From Albidovulum sediminicola (GTDB lineage Bacteria > Pseudomonadota > Alphaproteobacteria > Rhodobacterales > Rhodobacteraceae), in NCBI RefSeq assembly GCF_025751575.1, contig NZ_JAOWLA010000003.1, forward strand, positions 186,001 to 250,000: 64,000 bases of DNA, given 5' to 3'. Shown here piece by piece: positions 9,352 to 18,152 of this stretch; position 1 is the first letter of the stretch; the number at the start of each line of letters is the position of its first letter. The notes under the pieces are model-generated. The model was not told where the DNA came from. It did no database searches and was given only the letters and a program-made list of their open reading frames with translations. Made by a program: the position numbers and the translations under genes.

Positions 9352-10356
9352 TCACTTGTATTCGATGATCCGGCTGGAGCGCCCGCGCAACCGCCGCAGA
9401 TGGTAAAGGGCCGCACCTTGCAGGTTGCAGAACTTGGACAGGGTCAGCAAGCCGCCCGCCTTTGCTGCGTCCGGCGCCGAATACCCCAGGCGTGCGAAGC
9501 GCAGGCTGGAACGGCCCCAGGAGGCGACGTAAAGCGCCGCTACCACCACGGCGAGGGGGGGCGACCAGAGCCCCCCCGCCAGAGCGATGGCCGGAAGGAC
9601 CGCACCCCAGATCACCATGCGCCGCCGCGCGGCGGGATAAAGCGTGGGGTGGAGGCCCCCCACCTCGGCGAAGGCATGGCCCGCGCGCACATTGCGCCGC
9701 CACCACTGTGAAAAGCGATAGATCGCGGCGTCGTGGTAGCCCATCGACGCGTCGATCCTCCAGATGCCGCCTCCGCGCGCGATCAGGCGCTGGCACAGGT
9801 CGGGTTCCTCTCCGGCGATCAGGTCCTCGCGAAACCCGCCGACCCCCGCGACGGCCTCTTGCCGCATCATCGCGATGCCGCCGCAGGCGTCCGCCCGGCC
9901 AATGGGCGTGTCCCATTCCCAATCGCAGAGCCGGTTGTAGATCGAGGCCTGAACGTCGAGTTCGTGCAAGCAGCCACAGACCGCGACCGTGGCAGGGTTC
10001 GCCGAAAGGAAGGCCGCCGCCGTGTCGATCCAACCCGGGGCAAGGCGGCAGTCGCCGTCGATAAACTGGACGAACTGAACCTCTGGCCCGTCCTGAAGCG
10101 CCGCAAGACCCGCGTTGCGGGCGCGGGCCGCGGTAAAGGGGCGCGACATGTCCAGTTCGACGACCTGGGCACCCGCGCGGCGGGCCTCTTCGACGCTGCG
10201 ATCGGTGGACCCGGAATCCACATAGACGATCTGCGGAACATGAGGCGCGACCGACGCGAGACAGGCGACCAGCCGCGCGCCCTCGTTGCGGCCGATGATC
10301 ACCGCGGCGACAGAGGGCGTCGGGCCGCCCGATTCGATCTCCCCGGTCGAGGGCAT
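9352..10356 (-). CDS. Family 2 glycosyltransferase with C-terminal membrane segment
   Basis: From ATG 10356 the protein has 334 residues; the frame is open far upstream, but this start has an AAGGAAA ribosome site 11 bp before it and precedes the first GT strand. VAAVIIGRNEGARLVACLAS, VYVDSGSTDRSVEEA and QFIDGDCRLAPGW (DGD metal site) mark a GT2 domain. A hydrophobic region late in the protein (about residues 245-285) predicts one or two membrane helices. It is convergent with the toroid gene (16 bp gap) and divergent from the PKS gene. Confidence 0.85.
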   Translation of the reverse strand: MPSTGEIESGGPTPSVAAVIIGRNEGARLVACLASVAPHVPQIVYVDSGSTDRSVEEARRAGAQVVELDMSRPFTAARARNAGLAALQDGPEVQFVQFIDGDCRLAPGWIDTAAAFLSANPATVAVCGCLHELDVQASIYNRLCDWEWDTPIGRADACGGIAMMRQEAVAGVGGFREDLIAGEEPDLCQRLIARGGGIWRIDASMGYHDAAIYRFSQWWRRNVRAGHAFAEVGGLHPTLYPAARRRMVIWGAVLPAIALAGGLWSPPLAVVVAALYVASWGRSSLRFARLGYSAPDAAKAGGLLTLSKFCNLQGAALYHLRRLRGRSSRIIEYK

Positions 10357-10756
10357 GGTCGTGATCGTTTCCTTTTTAGGATGGCGGATTGTCATGCAGT
10401 GAAGGGGCCAGCGGTGGGCGGTGTCCAGCGAATTCTCCGCCATGGGAAGCACTTGGCGACGGGGGACCCGGATTGTGAGACTGGTAATGCGTTTGACGGG
10501 CAGAGTCGGACAGGCCCGTCGCTGGCCTTTCGTTTCTATATTTGTCACAATTTGGCATCCTTGCAGGACTGTCGGTCGGGCGTCGACAACGTGATGCGTC
10601 CGCAAATCGGAAGGCACGATGCACGAACGCCAACCCTTCAATGGAATCATGACCTTCCGGCGAAAGTTCGCGCGATCCGCGCCGCCGCCGCCGACCCGAA
10701 GGGTTGGAGCGCCCCGCCCCGATGCTAAACTTGGCCGGAGTGGGACGTACGAGTGA
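10357..10756. other. Divergent intergenic region upstream of the PKS
   Basis: About 400 bp between the minus-strand glycosyltransferase and the plus-strand PKS; both promoters should be here. The AT-richer patch at 10530-10560 (around TATATTTGTCACAATTTGG) is the likeliest promoter area, but I cannot assign hexamers with confidence. No small gene, hairpin or repeat was recognised. Confidence 0.4.
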
Positions 10757-13700
10757 ATGGCAAGCATGTCAGATAACCCCGTGATCGGCGAAAACGACAT
10801 CGCCATCGTTGGAATGGCGGCGCATCTGCCGGGTGCGGCCTCGATCGAGGCGTACTGGGAAAACCTTCGCGACGGGGTCGAATCCATCCGCCAACTCAGC
10901 GAGGAAGAGCTTCTGGCGGCCGGGGAAAGCCCGGCGCGGATGCGCGCGCCGAACTATGTTCCGGCCGCCGCGACGCTGGAGGGGTTCGAGCGCTTCGATG
11001 CGGAGTTCTTTGGCCTGTCGCCCAAGGAAGCGGCGATCATGGACCCCCAGCATCGCCAATTCCTAGAAACCGCGTGGGAGGCGATGGAGAACGCGGGCCA
11101 CACGCCCGACGGGTTCGAGGGTCCGATCGGCGTCTACGCCGGCTGCGGCATGGGCAGCTATTTCTACTTCAACATCTGCTCGAACCCGGACCTCGTGAAA
11201 TCCACGGGTATGTTCCTCTTGCGCCATACCGGCAACGACAAGGATTTCCTGTCGACGCGGGTCAGCCATATCTTCGACCTGAAGGGGCCGAGCCTTTCGG
11301 TGCAGACCGCCTGCTCGACCTCGCTTGTCGCCGTTCACCTCGCCTCGCAGGCGCTTTTGAACGGGGAATGCGACATGGCGCTTGCTGGCGGCGTGACGAT
11401 CGAGATCCCGCAGGCGCGCGGCTATCTCTATGCCGAGGGCGAGGTGCTTTCGCCGGACGGGCATTGCCACGCCTTCGATCACCGGGCGCAGGGCACGGTT
11501 TTCGGATCGGGCGCGGGCTGCGTGGTGCTGCGGCGGCTCAGGGACGCCATCGCCGATGGCGACCATATCTGGGCGGTGATCAAGGGCAGCGCGGTCAACA
11601 ACGACGGATCGGATAAGGCGGGCTACCTCGCGCCCTCGGTCGATGGCCAGGCCCGCGCCATGGCCGAGGCGCATGCCGTCGCCGGGGTCGATGCGGGGAC
11701 CATCGGGTATGTGGAGTGCCATGGCACAGGCACCTATCTGGGCGATCCGATCGAGGTCGCGGCCCTGACGCAGGCATTCCGGCAGACCACCGACAACCGG
11801 GGTTACTGCCGGATCGGTTCGGTGAAGACCAATATTGGCCACCTGGACACGGCGGCGGGCGTGGCAAGCCTGATCAAGGCGTCGCTGTCGCTCCATCACC
11901 GGCAGATGCCACCGTCGCTGGGCTATGAGAAGCCGAACCCGGCGATCGACTTCGAAACCTCCCCCTTCCGCGTCAACGACCGGCTAGCGGCGTTTCCGGC
12001 GCTCGGCGCCCCGCGCCGGGCCGCGGTCAACAGCCTTGGCGTGGGCGGCACCAATGCTCATGTGGTGCTGGAGGAAGCGCCCGTGCGCGCCGCGTCGGAG
12101 GAGAGCGACTGGCCGTTCCAGCCGCTCATCCTTTCGGCGCGCTCCAAATCGGCGCTGGAGGATGCCAGCCGCAACCTTGCCGCCCATCTGCGCGCCCATC
12201 CCGAACAGCCGCTTGCCGACATCGCCTGGACGCTGAAGCAAGGACGCCGCGCCTTCGACCGGCGCCGGGTGGTCGTGGCCGAAAGCCATGAAGAGGCCGC
12301 AAGCCTTCTGGAAACCGCCGATACGCGGCGCGTTTTCACGCACACCCATCTGGGCGACCGGCCCGAGGTCGTCTTCATGTTCCCCGGTGGCGGGGCTCAA
12401 TACGCGGGCATGGCGCGCGATCTTTATGAAACCGAGCCGGTCTTCCGCGAGTGGATGGACCGGGGGCTGGACCATCTGCAACCGTCGCTCGACTACGACC
12501 TGCGCGCACTCTGGCTGCCCGAGGCGCAGGCACATGCCGAGGCGGTGGAGCGGTTGAAGCGCCCTTCCGTCCAGCTGCCGCTGATCATGATCACCGAATA
12601 CGCGCTCGCCCAGCTCTGGATCAGCTGGGGGGTGGAACCGGCGGTGCTGGTCGGCCATTCGATGGGCGAAAACACCGCCGCCTGCCTCGCGGGCGTTATT
12701 TCGTTTGAGGATTGCATCGGGCTTGTGCACCTGCGCGGTCAGCTTTTCGACACCATCGCGCCGGGGGGCATGCTCTCGGTGCCGATGAGCGAAAGCGCGC
12801 TTGCCCCGCTTCTGGGTGCCGAGCTCGACATGGCCTCTGTCAACGCGCCCGATCTTTGTGTCGTCTCCGGTCCGCAGGCCGCGCTGGACGCGTTGGAGGC
12901 CACATTGCGCGCCCGCGAGGTGGAGCCGCAGCGCATCCAGATCGACATCGCCGCACATTCGCGAATGCTGGAGCCGATCCTGAGGCGGTTCGGCGACTAC
13001 CTACGCGCGATCCGGCTTTCGCCGCCCCGGCTGCCTATCATCTCAAACCGGAGCGGCAAGACCCTGAGGGCGGCAGAGGCGACGAACCCCGACTACTGGG
13101 TCCGGCACCTGCGCAATACTGTCCTTTTCGCCGACTGCGCGACCGCGCTGACCGAGCGTTCGGGTCGGGTGTATCTGGAAGTCGGCCCGGGCCGGGCGCT
13201 GTCCTCGCTGATCCAGGCCAACGGGGTGCCGGCGAACCAGGTTCTGTCGTCGCTGCGCCATCCAGACCACGAAGTCGCGGACGACATCTGGTTCATGACC
13301 ACGCTCGGCCGGCTCTGGGCGCTGGGCGTCCCGGTTGATTGGGCGCCGATCTGGGGTGAGGCGCGGCGCAACCGCGTGCTGCTGCCCACCTATCCCTTCC
13401 AGCGCCAGCCCTATTACATCGAACCCGGCCGCGCCGAGGCGGCGGCCGAGGATAGCTGGGCGGAGCGGATCGAGGATATCGCCGGCTGGGGTTGGAAACC
13501 GCACTGGCGTCCGCGCGCCGCCGATTGCGAGGTGGAGGCCGAGCAGCTTCAGGAGGCCCCCCGCCACGACTGGCTGGTCTTTGCCGACGAGACCGGGCTT
13601 TCCGACCGGATCGTCGCGCGGCTTCGGGGCGCGGGCCACCGGGCGATCGAGGTGCGGGAGGGCTTTTCCTTCGCCAAGCTGGGCGAGGACAGTTACAGCA

Positions 13701-16700
13701 TCTCGCCCGAGCGGGGGCGCGTGGATTATGACCGGCTGTTCCAAGTCCTGGGCGCCGAGGGGTTCAAGCCTGACCGCGTCGCCCACCTGTGGCTGGTGAC
13801 CGAAGGGGAAACTTTCCGGCTGGGTTCGAGTTTCTTCCTGCGCAACCAGGAGCAGGGGTTCCAGAGCCTTCTAGCCCTCGCCCAGGCGATGGCGGAAGCC
13901 GCCCTGCCAAGCCCGCTGCATGTGACCTGCGTTTCGACCGGCACCCAGCAGGTGCGCGGCGAAAGGCTCGCCAATCCGGAAAAGGCCACCGTCTTCGGCC
14001 CGCTGCGGGTGATCCCGCGGGAATTTCCGGGCGTCACTTGTTCGGCGCTGGACGTGGCGCTGTCCTCTGCCGCCGGGCGCGAAGCCGGGATGGATCGGCT
14101 GGCCGACCGGGTGATCGAGGAGCTTCTGGCCGAGCCCGCGAACCTGACGGCTGCGCTGCGGGATGGCAAACGCTACGAGTTGACCTGGCGCCCCGTGCCG
14201 CTTGAACCGTCAGAGACGCCGGTGCCCCAGGGCGCGGCCTGCCTGATCACCGGCGGATTTGGCGGCATCGGCCAGACGTTGGCCGAACGGCTGGTCGCCG
14301 AACGCGGCGCGCGCGTCGCGCTTCTGACCCGAACCGCGCTGCCGCCGCGCGAAAGCTGGGATGGCTACCTGCGGTCGGTCCCGCCCCAGGATGGCGCCGC
14401 CCGCCGCATTCGTGCCTTGCGGCGGCTGGAGGCGCTGGGGGCCACCCCCTTGGTCGTTGTCGGCGATGTCTGCAACCTCGAGGACATGAAGGCCGTGCGG
14501 GCCGAGGTCGAGCGTGCCTTCGGCAAGGTCGACGTGCTGATCCACGCGGCGGGCGTCGTCGATGACGCGCCGATCCTCACCAAGACCCCGGAAAGCACCG
14601 AGGATGTCCTCGCGCCGAAGGTCCACGGCACACGGGTGCTGGACAAGGTCTTCCCGGATGGAAGCCTGGGGATGATGGTTGTCTTTGCCTCGACCTCGAC
14701 CGTGACCGCGCCGCCGGGGCAGGTCGATTACGTGGCCGCGAACGAGTTCCTGAACGCCTATGCCCGGTCGCGCGCGGGCGGCAAGACGCGGGTCGTCGCG
14801 ATCAACTGGGGGATCTGGTCCGACGTGGGCATGGCGGCCGAGGCGCTGGCAGGTCCCGTCGCGGCGCCGGTGGAGCCGGTGGACGCGCCCATGCTCGACA
14901 CGCGCAGCTTCGATGACGCGGGCAACCGCATCTACAGCGCGACCTGGGACGTTGGGCGCTGGTACCTGGACGGCCACCGCACCATGTCGGGGCAGGCGCT
15001 GCTGCCGGGCACGGGTTACCTGGACCTTGCCGCCCAGGCGCTGCGGGCACAGGGCGAAACGGGACCGTTCGAGATCCGCGATCTCTATTTCCTCAGCCCG
15101 CTGACCGTTGAGGACAATGCCCCGCGCGAGGTGCAGGTGACCTTGGCGCGCGATGCCGACGGCTATGCCTTTGCCGTGCGCAGCGATGTCGAGGTCGAGG
15201 GGCGGCACGGTTTCCGGCTGAACGCCGAGGCGCGGCTGGTGCCGCACAATGCGCTCCCGGACCCGGTGGATCTGCCCGCGCTTCTGTCCCGCTGTGTCGG
15301 GGGCGTGGAAACCGGGCAGGGCCTGCGGTCGCCTCAGGAGGAGCATCTCGCCTTTGGCCCGCGCTGGCGGGTCCTTAACCGCCGCGCCTACGGTACGGGC
15401 GAAGGCGTCGCGGAACTGGCGCTGCCAGAGGCGTTCCGCGGCGATCTGGCGCGGGGCCACCTGATCCACCCCGCCCTGATGGACCTGGCGACGGGCTGGG
15501 CGATGGGGCTGATCGACGGCTATCGCCCGACGCATCTCTGGGTGCCGATGTCCTATGCCTCTGTCACCGTCTTTCGCCCCTTGCCCGATCGGATCTTCAG
15601 CTGGGTCCGCAACGCCGACGAAAACCGGGCGGACAAGCCCGTGGCGCGCTTCGATGTGTCGATCCTCGACCCCGACGGCATTGTCTGCGTCGAGATCAAG
15701 GGCTTCGCGATCATGAAGCTTGATCGCGGGCTGGACCTTTCCGCCCCCGTCAACCCGCGGGACGTGGAATTCCCCGAGGCCGAGGGCGCGGCCGCGCATC
15801 CGGTTTCCGCCGCCGAGGAACGTCTGCGCCACAACCTGTCACAGGGCATTCCCGCCGAAAGTGGGGCCGAGGCCTTCGGCCGCGCCCTTGCCCTTGGTCT
15901 GCCGCAGGTCGTTGTGTCCTCGATCGATCTGCCGACGCTGGTGGCCCAGGCCGACACGGTGCAGGCAACCGAGGGCGCCGGCGGTCAGGCCTTCGAGCGT
16001 CCCGAGCTTGACAACGCCTATGTCGAGCCGCGCAACGAGATCGAGCGCACACTGGTCGGCTTCTGGCAGGAGCTTCTGGGCGTCGGCCAGGTCGGGGTCG
16101 AGGACAGCTTCTTCGACCTTGGCGGCCATTCGCTGATCGCGGTGCGGCTTTTCGCGATGATCCGCAAGACCTTCGCGGTGGAGTTCCCGATCTCGATCCT
16201 GTTCGAGGCCCCGACGATCGCGGCCTGCGCGGCCCTGATCGAGGCGCGCGTCGGCCCGCGGGACGCGCCCGACGGCGCCACCCCCGCCGCGGTGCCGCTG
16301 CGGCGCTTCACCCATCTTGTGCCGATGAACCAGCACGAGGGCGGGACACGCCCGCCGTTCTTCGTCGTCGCCGGCATGTCAGGCAATATCCTCAACCTGC
16401 GCAGCATGGCGAAGATGCTGGGCGACAAGTGGAAATGCTACGGCCTTCAGGGCCGGGGCCTTTACGACGAGGACGCACCGCATGAAGACCTTGTCGATGC
16501 CGCGCGCGACTGCGTGGCCGAGATCCGGCAGGTCCAGCCCCATGGCCCCTATGTCCTTGGCGGCTTCTCTGGCGGTGGTTTGACGGCCTGGGAGATCGCC
16601 TGCCAGCTTGAGGCGGAGGGCGAGGAGGTCGCGCTTCTGGTACTCCTTGATACGCCGCTTCCGGTTCGTCCTTGGCCGGGTATTGCCGACCGGCTCAAGA

Positions 16701-17152
16701 TCAAGCTGAACCAGTTTGTCTCGGGCGGGCCGACTTATTTGCTGGAGTGGTTCCGCGACCGCCGTGCCTGGAAGGTCGAGGAACGCGCGCGCGCCGCCGC
16801 GGGCCCCGAGGCCGCGCGCGAGGCGCTGCTGACCAATGTCGAAAAGGCGTTCCTGCGTGCGGTCGGCAAGCTCACGCTGAAACCGCGATCGGGCCGGACC
16901 GTGCTTCTGCGTCCGCCCATCGACAAGCACTGGAAGGTGTTCGGTGGGCGCTGGGTGGACCGGGATCGGACCTATGTCTACGACGACAACGACCTGGGCC
17001 GCTTTGCCTCTGACCTTTCGGTGATCGAGGTGCCGGGTGACCACGACACGATGGTGCTGGAACCAAACGTCCGGGTCCTTGTTCACAAACTGCGCGAGGT
17101 GCTCGACGGCGCTGTGCCTGACGAGCGTCCCTTTCGTGCCGCGGCGGAGTAG
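10757..17152 (+). CDS. Type I modular polyketide synthase KS-AT-KR-DH-ACP-TE
   Basis: A 2131-residue single-module megasynthase. KS (about 15-440): Cys186 in TACSTS, with the two histidine motifs VECHGTGT and KTNIGHLD. AT (about 540-840): nucleophile Ser635 in GHSMG; the specificity motif reads IAAHS, neither the usual malonyl HAFH nor methylmalonyl YASH. KR: NADPH loop GGFGGIG from residue 1166, Ser and Tyr-Val-Ala-Ala-Asn active-site motifs, and a VDD close to the LDD of B-type KRs. DH: His1407 in HRTMSGQALLPG, Asp in HPALMDLATG. ACP: Ser1792 in LGGHSL. TE: Ser1938 in GFSGGG, His2096 in GDHDTM. All catalytic residues are present, so a reduced, dehydrated two-carbon extension with hydrolytic or transfer release is predicted. 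KR preceding DH is unusual. ATG 10766 is an alternative start. Confidence 0.93.
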   Translation: MASMSDNPVIGENDIAIVGMAAHLPGAASIEAYWENLRDGVESIRQLSEEELLAAGESPARMRAPNYVPAAATLEGFERFDAEFFGLSPKEAAIMDPQHRQFLETAWEAMENAGHTPDGFEGPIGVYAGCGMGSYFYFNICSNPDLVKSTGMFLLRHTGNDKDFLSTRVSHIFDLKGPSLSVQTACSTSLVAVHLASQALLNGECDMALAGGVTIEIPQARGYLYAEGEVLSPDGHCHAFDHRAQGTVFGSGAGCVVLRRLRDAIADGDHIWAVIKGSAVNNDGSDKAGYLAPSVDGQARAMAEAHAVAGVDAGTIGYVECHGTGTYLGDPIEVAALTQAFRQTTDNRGYCRIGSVKTNIGHLDTAAGVASLIKASLSLHHRQMPPSLGYEKPNPAIDFETSPFRVNDRLAAFPALGAPRRAAVNSLGVGGTNAHVVLEEAPVRAASEESDWPFQPLILSARSKSALEDASRNLAAHLRAHPEQPLADIAWTLKQGRRAFDRRRVVVAESHEEAASLLETADTRRVFTHTHLGDRPEVVFMFPGGGAQYAGMARDLYETEPVFREWMDRGLDHLQPSLDYDLRALWLPEAQAHAEAVERLKRPSVQLPLIMITEYALAQLWISWGVEPAVLVGHSMGENTAACLAGVISFEDCIGLVHLRGQLFDTIAPGGMLSVPMSESALAPLLGAELDMASVNAPDLCVVSGPQAALDALEATLRAREVEPQRIQIDIAAHSRMLEPILRRFGDYLRAIRLSPPRLPIISNRSGKTLRAAEATNPDYWVRHLRNTVLFADCATALTERSGRVYLEVGPGRALSSLIQANGVPANQVLSSLRHPDHEVADDIWFMTTLGRLWALGVPVDWAPIWGEARRNRVLLPTYPFQRQPYYIEPGRAEAAAEDSWAERIEDIAGWGWKPHWRPRAADCEVEAEQLQEAPRHDWLVFADETGLSDRIVARLRGAGHRAIEVREGFSFAKLGEDSYSISPERGRVDYDRLFQVLGAEGFKPDRVAHLWLVTEGETFRLGSSFFLRNQEQGFQSLLALAQAMAEAALPSPLHVTCVSTGTQQVRGERLANPEKATVFGPLRVIPREFPGVTCSALDVALSSAAGREAGMDRLADRVIEELLAEPANLTAALRDGKRYELTWRPVPLEPSETPVPQGAACLITGGFGGIGQTLAERLVAERGARVALLTRTALPPRESWDGYLRSVPPQDGAARRIRALRRLEALGATPLVVVGDVCNLEDMKAVRAEVERAFGKVDVLIHAAGVVDDAPILTKTPESTEDVLAPKVHGTRVLDKVFPDGSLGMMVVFASTSTVTAPPGQVDYVAANEFLNAYARSRAGGKTRVVAINWGIWSDVGMAAEALAGPVAAPVEPVDAPMLDTRSFDDAGNRIYSATWDVGRWYLDGHRTMSGQALLPGTGYLDLAAQALRAQGETGPFEIRDLYFLSPLTVEDNAPREVQVTLARDADGYAFAVRSDVEVEGRHGFRLNAEARLVPHNALPDPVDLPALLSRCVGGVETGQGLRSPQEEHLAFGPRWRVLNRRAYGTGEGVAELALPEAFRGDLARGHLIHPALMDLATGWAMGLIDGYRPTHLWVPMSYASVTVFRPLPDRIFSWVRNADENRADKPVARFDVSILDPDGIVCVEIKGFAIMKLDRGLDLSAPVNPRDVEFPEAEGAAAHPVSAAEERLRHNLSQGIPAESGAEAFGRALALGLPQVVVSSIDLPTLVAQADTVQATEGAGGQAFERPELDNAYVEPRNEIERTLVGFWQELLGVGQVGVEDSFFDLGGHSLIAVRLFAMIRKTFAVEFPISILFEAPTIAACAALIEARVGPRDAPDGATPAAVPLRRFTHLVPMNQHEGGTRPPFFVVAGMSGNILNLRSMAKMLGDKWKCYGLQGRGLYDEDAPHEDLVDAARDCVAEIRQVQPHGPYVLGGFSGGGLTAWEIACQLEAEGEEVALLVLLDTPLPVRPWPGIADRLKIKLNQFVSGGPTYLLEWFRDRRAWKVEERARAAAGPEAAREALLTNVEKAFLRAVGKLTLKPRSGRTVLLRPPIDKHWKVFGGRWVDRDRTYVYDDNDLGRFASDLSVIEVPGDHDTMVLEPNVRVLVHKLREVLDGAVPDERPFRAAAE

Positions 17153-17156
17153 TCGG

Positions 17157-18152
17157 ATGCCAAGCGTCCTCGTGGTCATCGTGAACTGGCGCACCGCCGA
17201 GATGGCGCTTGCCGCGGCCGAGGCGGCGCTCATCGCCATGAAGGGGATCGATGGCGCCATCACCATCGTCGACAACGATTCCGGCGATGGATCTGAGGCG
17301 ACCTTGCGCGAAGGCGTCATGAAGCGCGGCTGGGACCGGGTGCGGGTGATCCAGTCCGGGCGCAATGGCGGCTACGGCGCGGGCAACAACGTCGGCATCC
17401 GCGCGGGCCTGCCGGAGGGCGGCAAGCCCGACTATGTCTATGTGCTCAACCCCGACGCCTTCCCGGCGCCGGACGCGATCCGGGCGCTTGTCGAACACAT
17501 GGAGCGCCACCCCGAAACCGGCATCGCGGGCAGCTTTGTCCACGGTCCCGACGGGGTGCCGCATGCCTCCGCCTTCCGGTTCTTCTCCCTCGGGTCGGAG
17601 TTCGAGGACGCCGCCAAGACCGGGCCGATTTCCCGTCTGCTCGCCAGCGCGATCGTGCCCCTGCCGACGCCGAGCGAGACGACGCGCGTGGATTGGGTCT
17701 CCGGGGCCTCGATGATGCTCAGGCAATCGGTGCTGGACCGGATCGGCCTGTTTGACGAGGCCTATTTTCTTTATTTCGAGGAAACCGACCTTTGCCTCAG
17801 GGCCGCGCGCGCGGGCTATGCGACCGATCACGTCCGGCCGGCGCAGGTCACCCATATCGGCTCCGTCTCGACCGGGATGAAGACGCTGGCGCGGGTCCCG
17901 GCTTATTGGTTCGACAGCCGCTGGCGTTATTTCGCCAAGAACCACGGCCGCGCCTATGCCATCGCGGCCACCGCCGCGCGGACGGCGGGCGGCCTGCTGC
18001 TGGGGCTGCGCCGGCTGGTCGGCAGATGCGCCCAGCAGAACCCGCCCCATTTCCTGCGCGACCTTCTGGCCCACGGCCTCAGGACCGGATGCCGCGCCGT
18101 CGCCCCCGAGCGGGGAACCGCCACGACCGCCCCAGCTGGGAGTAAGACATGA
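17157..18152 (+). CDS. Family 2 glycosyltransferase (rhamnosyltransferase-like)
   Basis: A 331-residue enzyme from ATG 17157, four bases after the PKS stop. VLVVIVNWRTAEMALAA and the TIVDNDSGDGSE strand begin the GT2 fold, YVYVLNPDAF carries the metal-site NPD, and the segment FDEAYFLYFEETDLCLRAAR is the ED motif shared with RfbN/WcaE-like rhamnosyl- and galactosyltransferases. Its position between the PKS and the NRPS, with a four-base ATGA overlap to the NRPS, implies co-expression with the assembly line and suggests a glycosylated lipopeptide/polyketide or an acylated sugar chain. Confidence 0.87.
   Translation: MPSVLVVIVNWRTAEMALAAAEAALIAMKGIDGAITIVDNDSGDGSEATLREGVMKRGWDRVRVIQSGRNGGYGAGNNVGIRAGLPEGGKPDYVYVLNPDAFPAPDAIRALVEHMERHPETGIAGSFVHGPDGVPHASAFRFFSLGSEFEDAAKTGPISRLLASAIVPLPTPSETTRVDWVSGASMMLRQSVLDRIGLFDEAYFLYFEETDLCLRAARAGYATDHVRPAQVTHIGSVSTGMKTLARVPAYWFDSRWRYFAKNHGRAYAIAATAARTAGGLLLGLRRLVGRCAQQNPPHFLRDLLAHGLRTGCRAVAPERGTATTAPAGSKT

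Noticed and set aside
10552-10565. Possible sigma-54 promoter (TTGGCAT..TTGCA) before the PKS
   Set aside because: Only seven bases separate the GG and GC dinucleotides; sigma-54 sites need ten.
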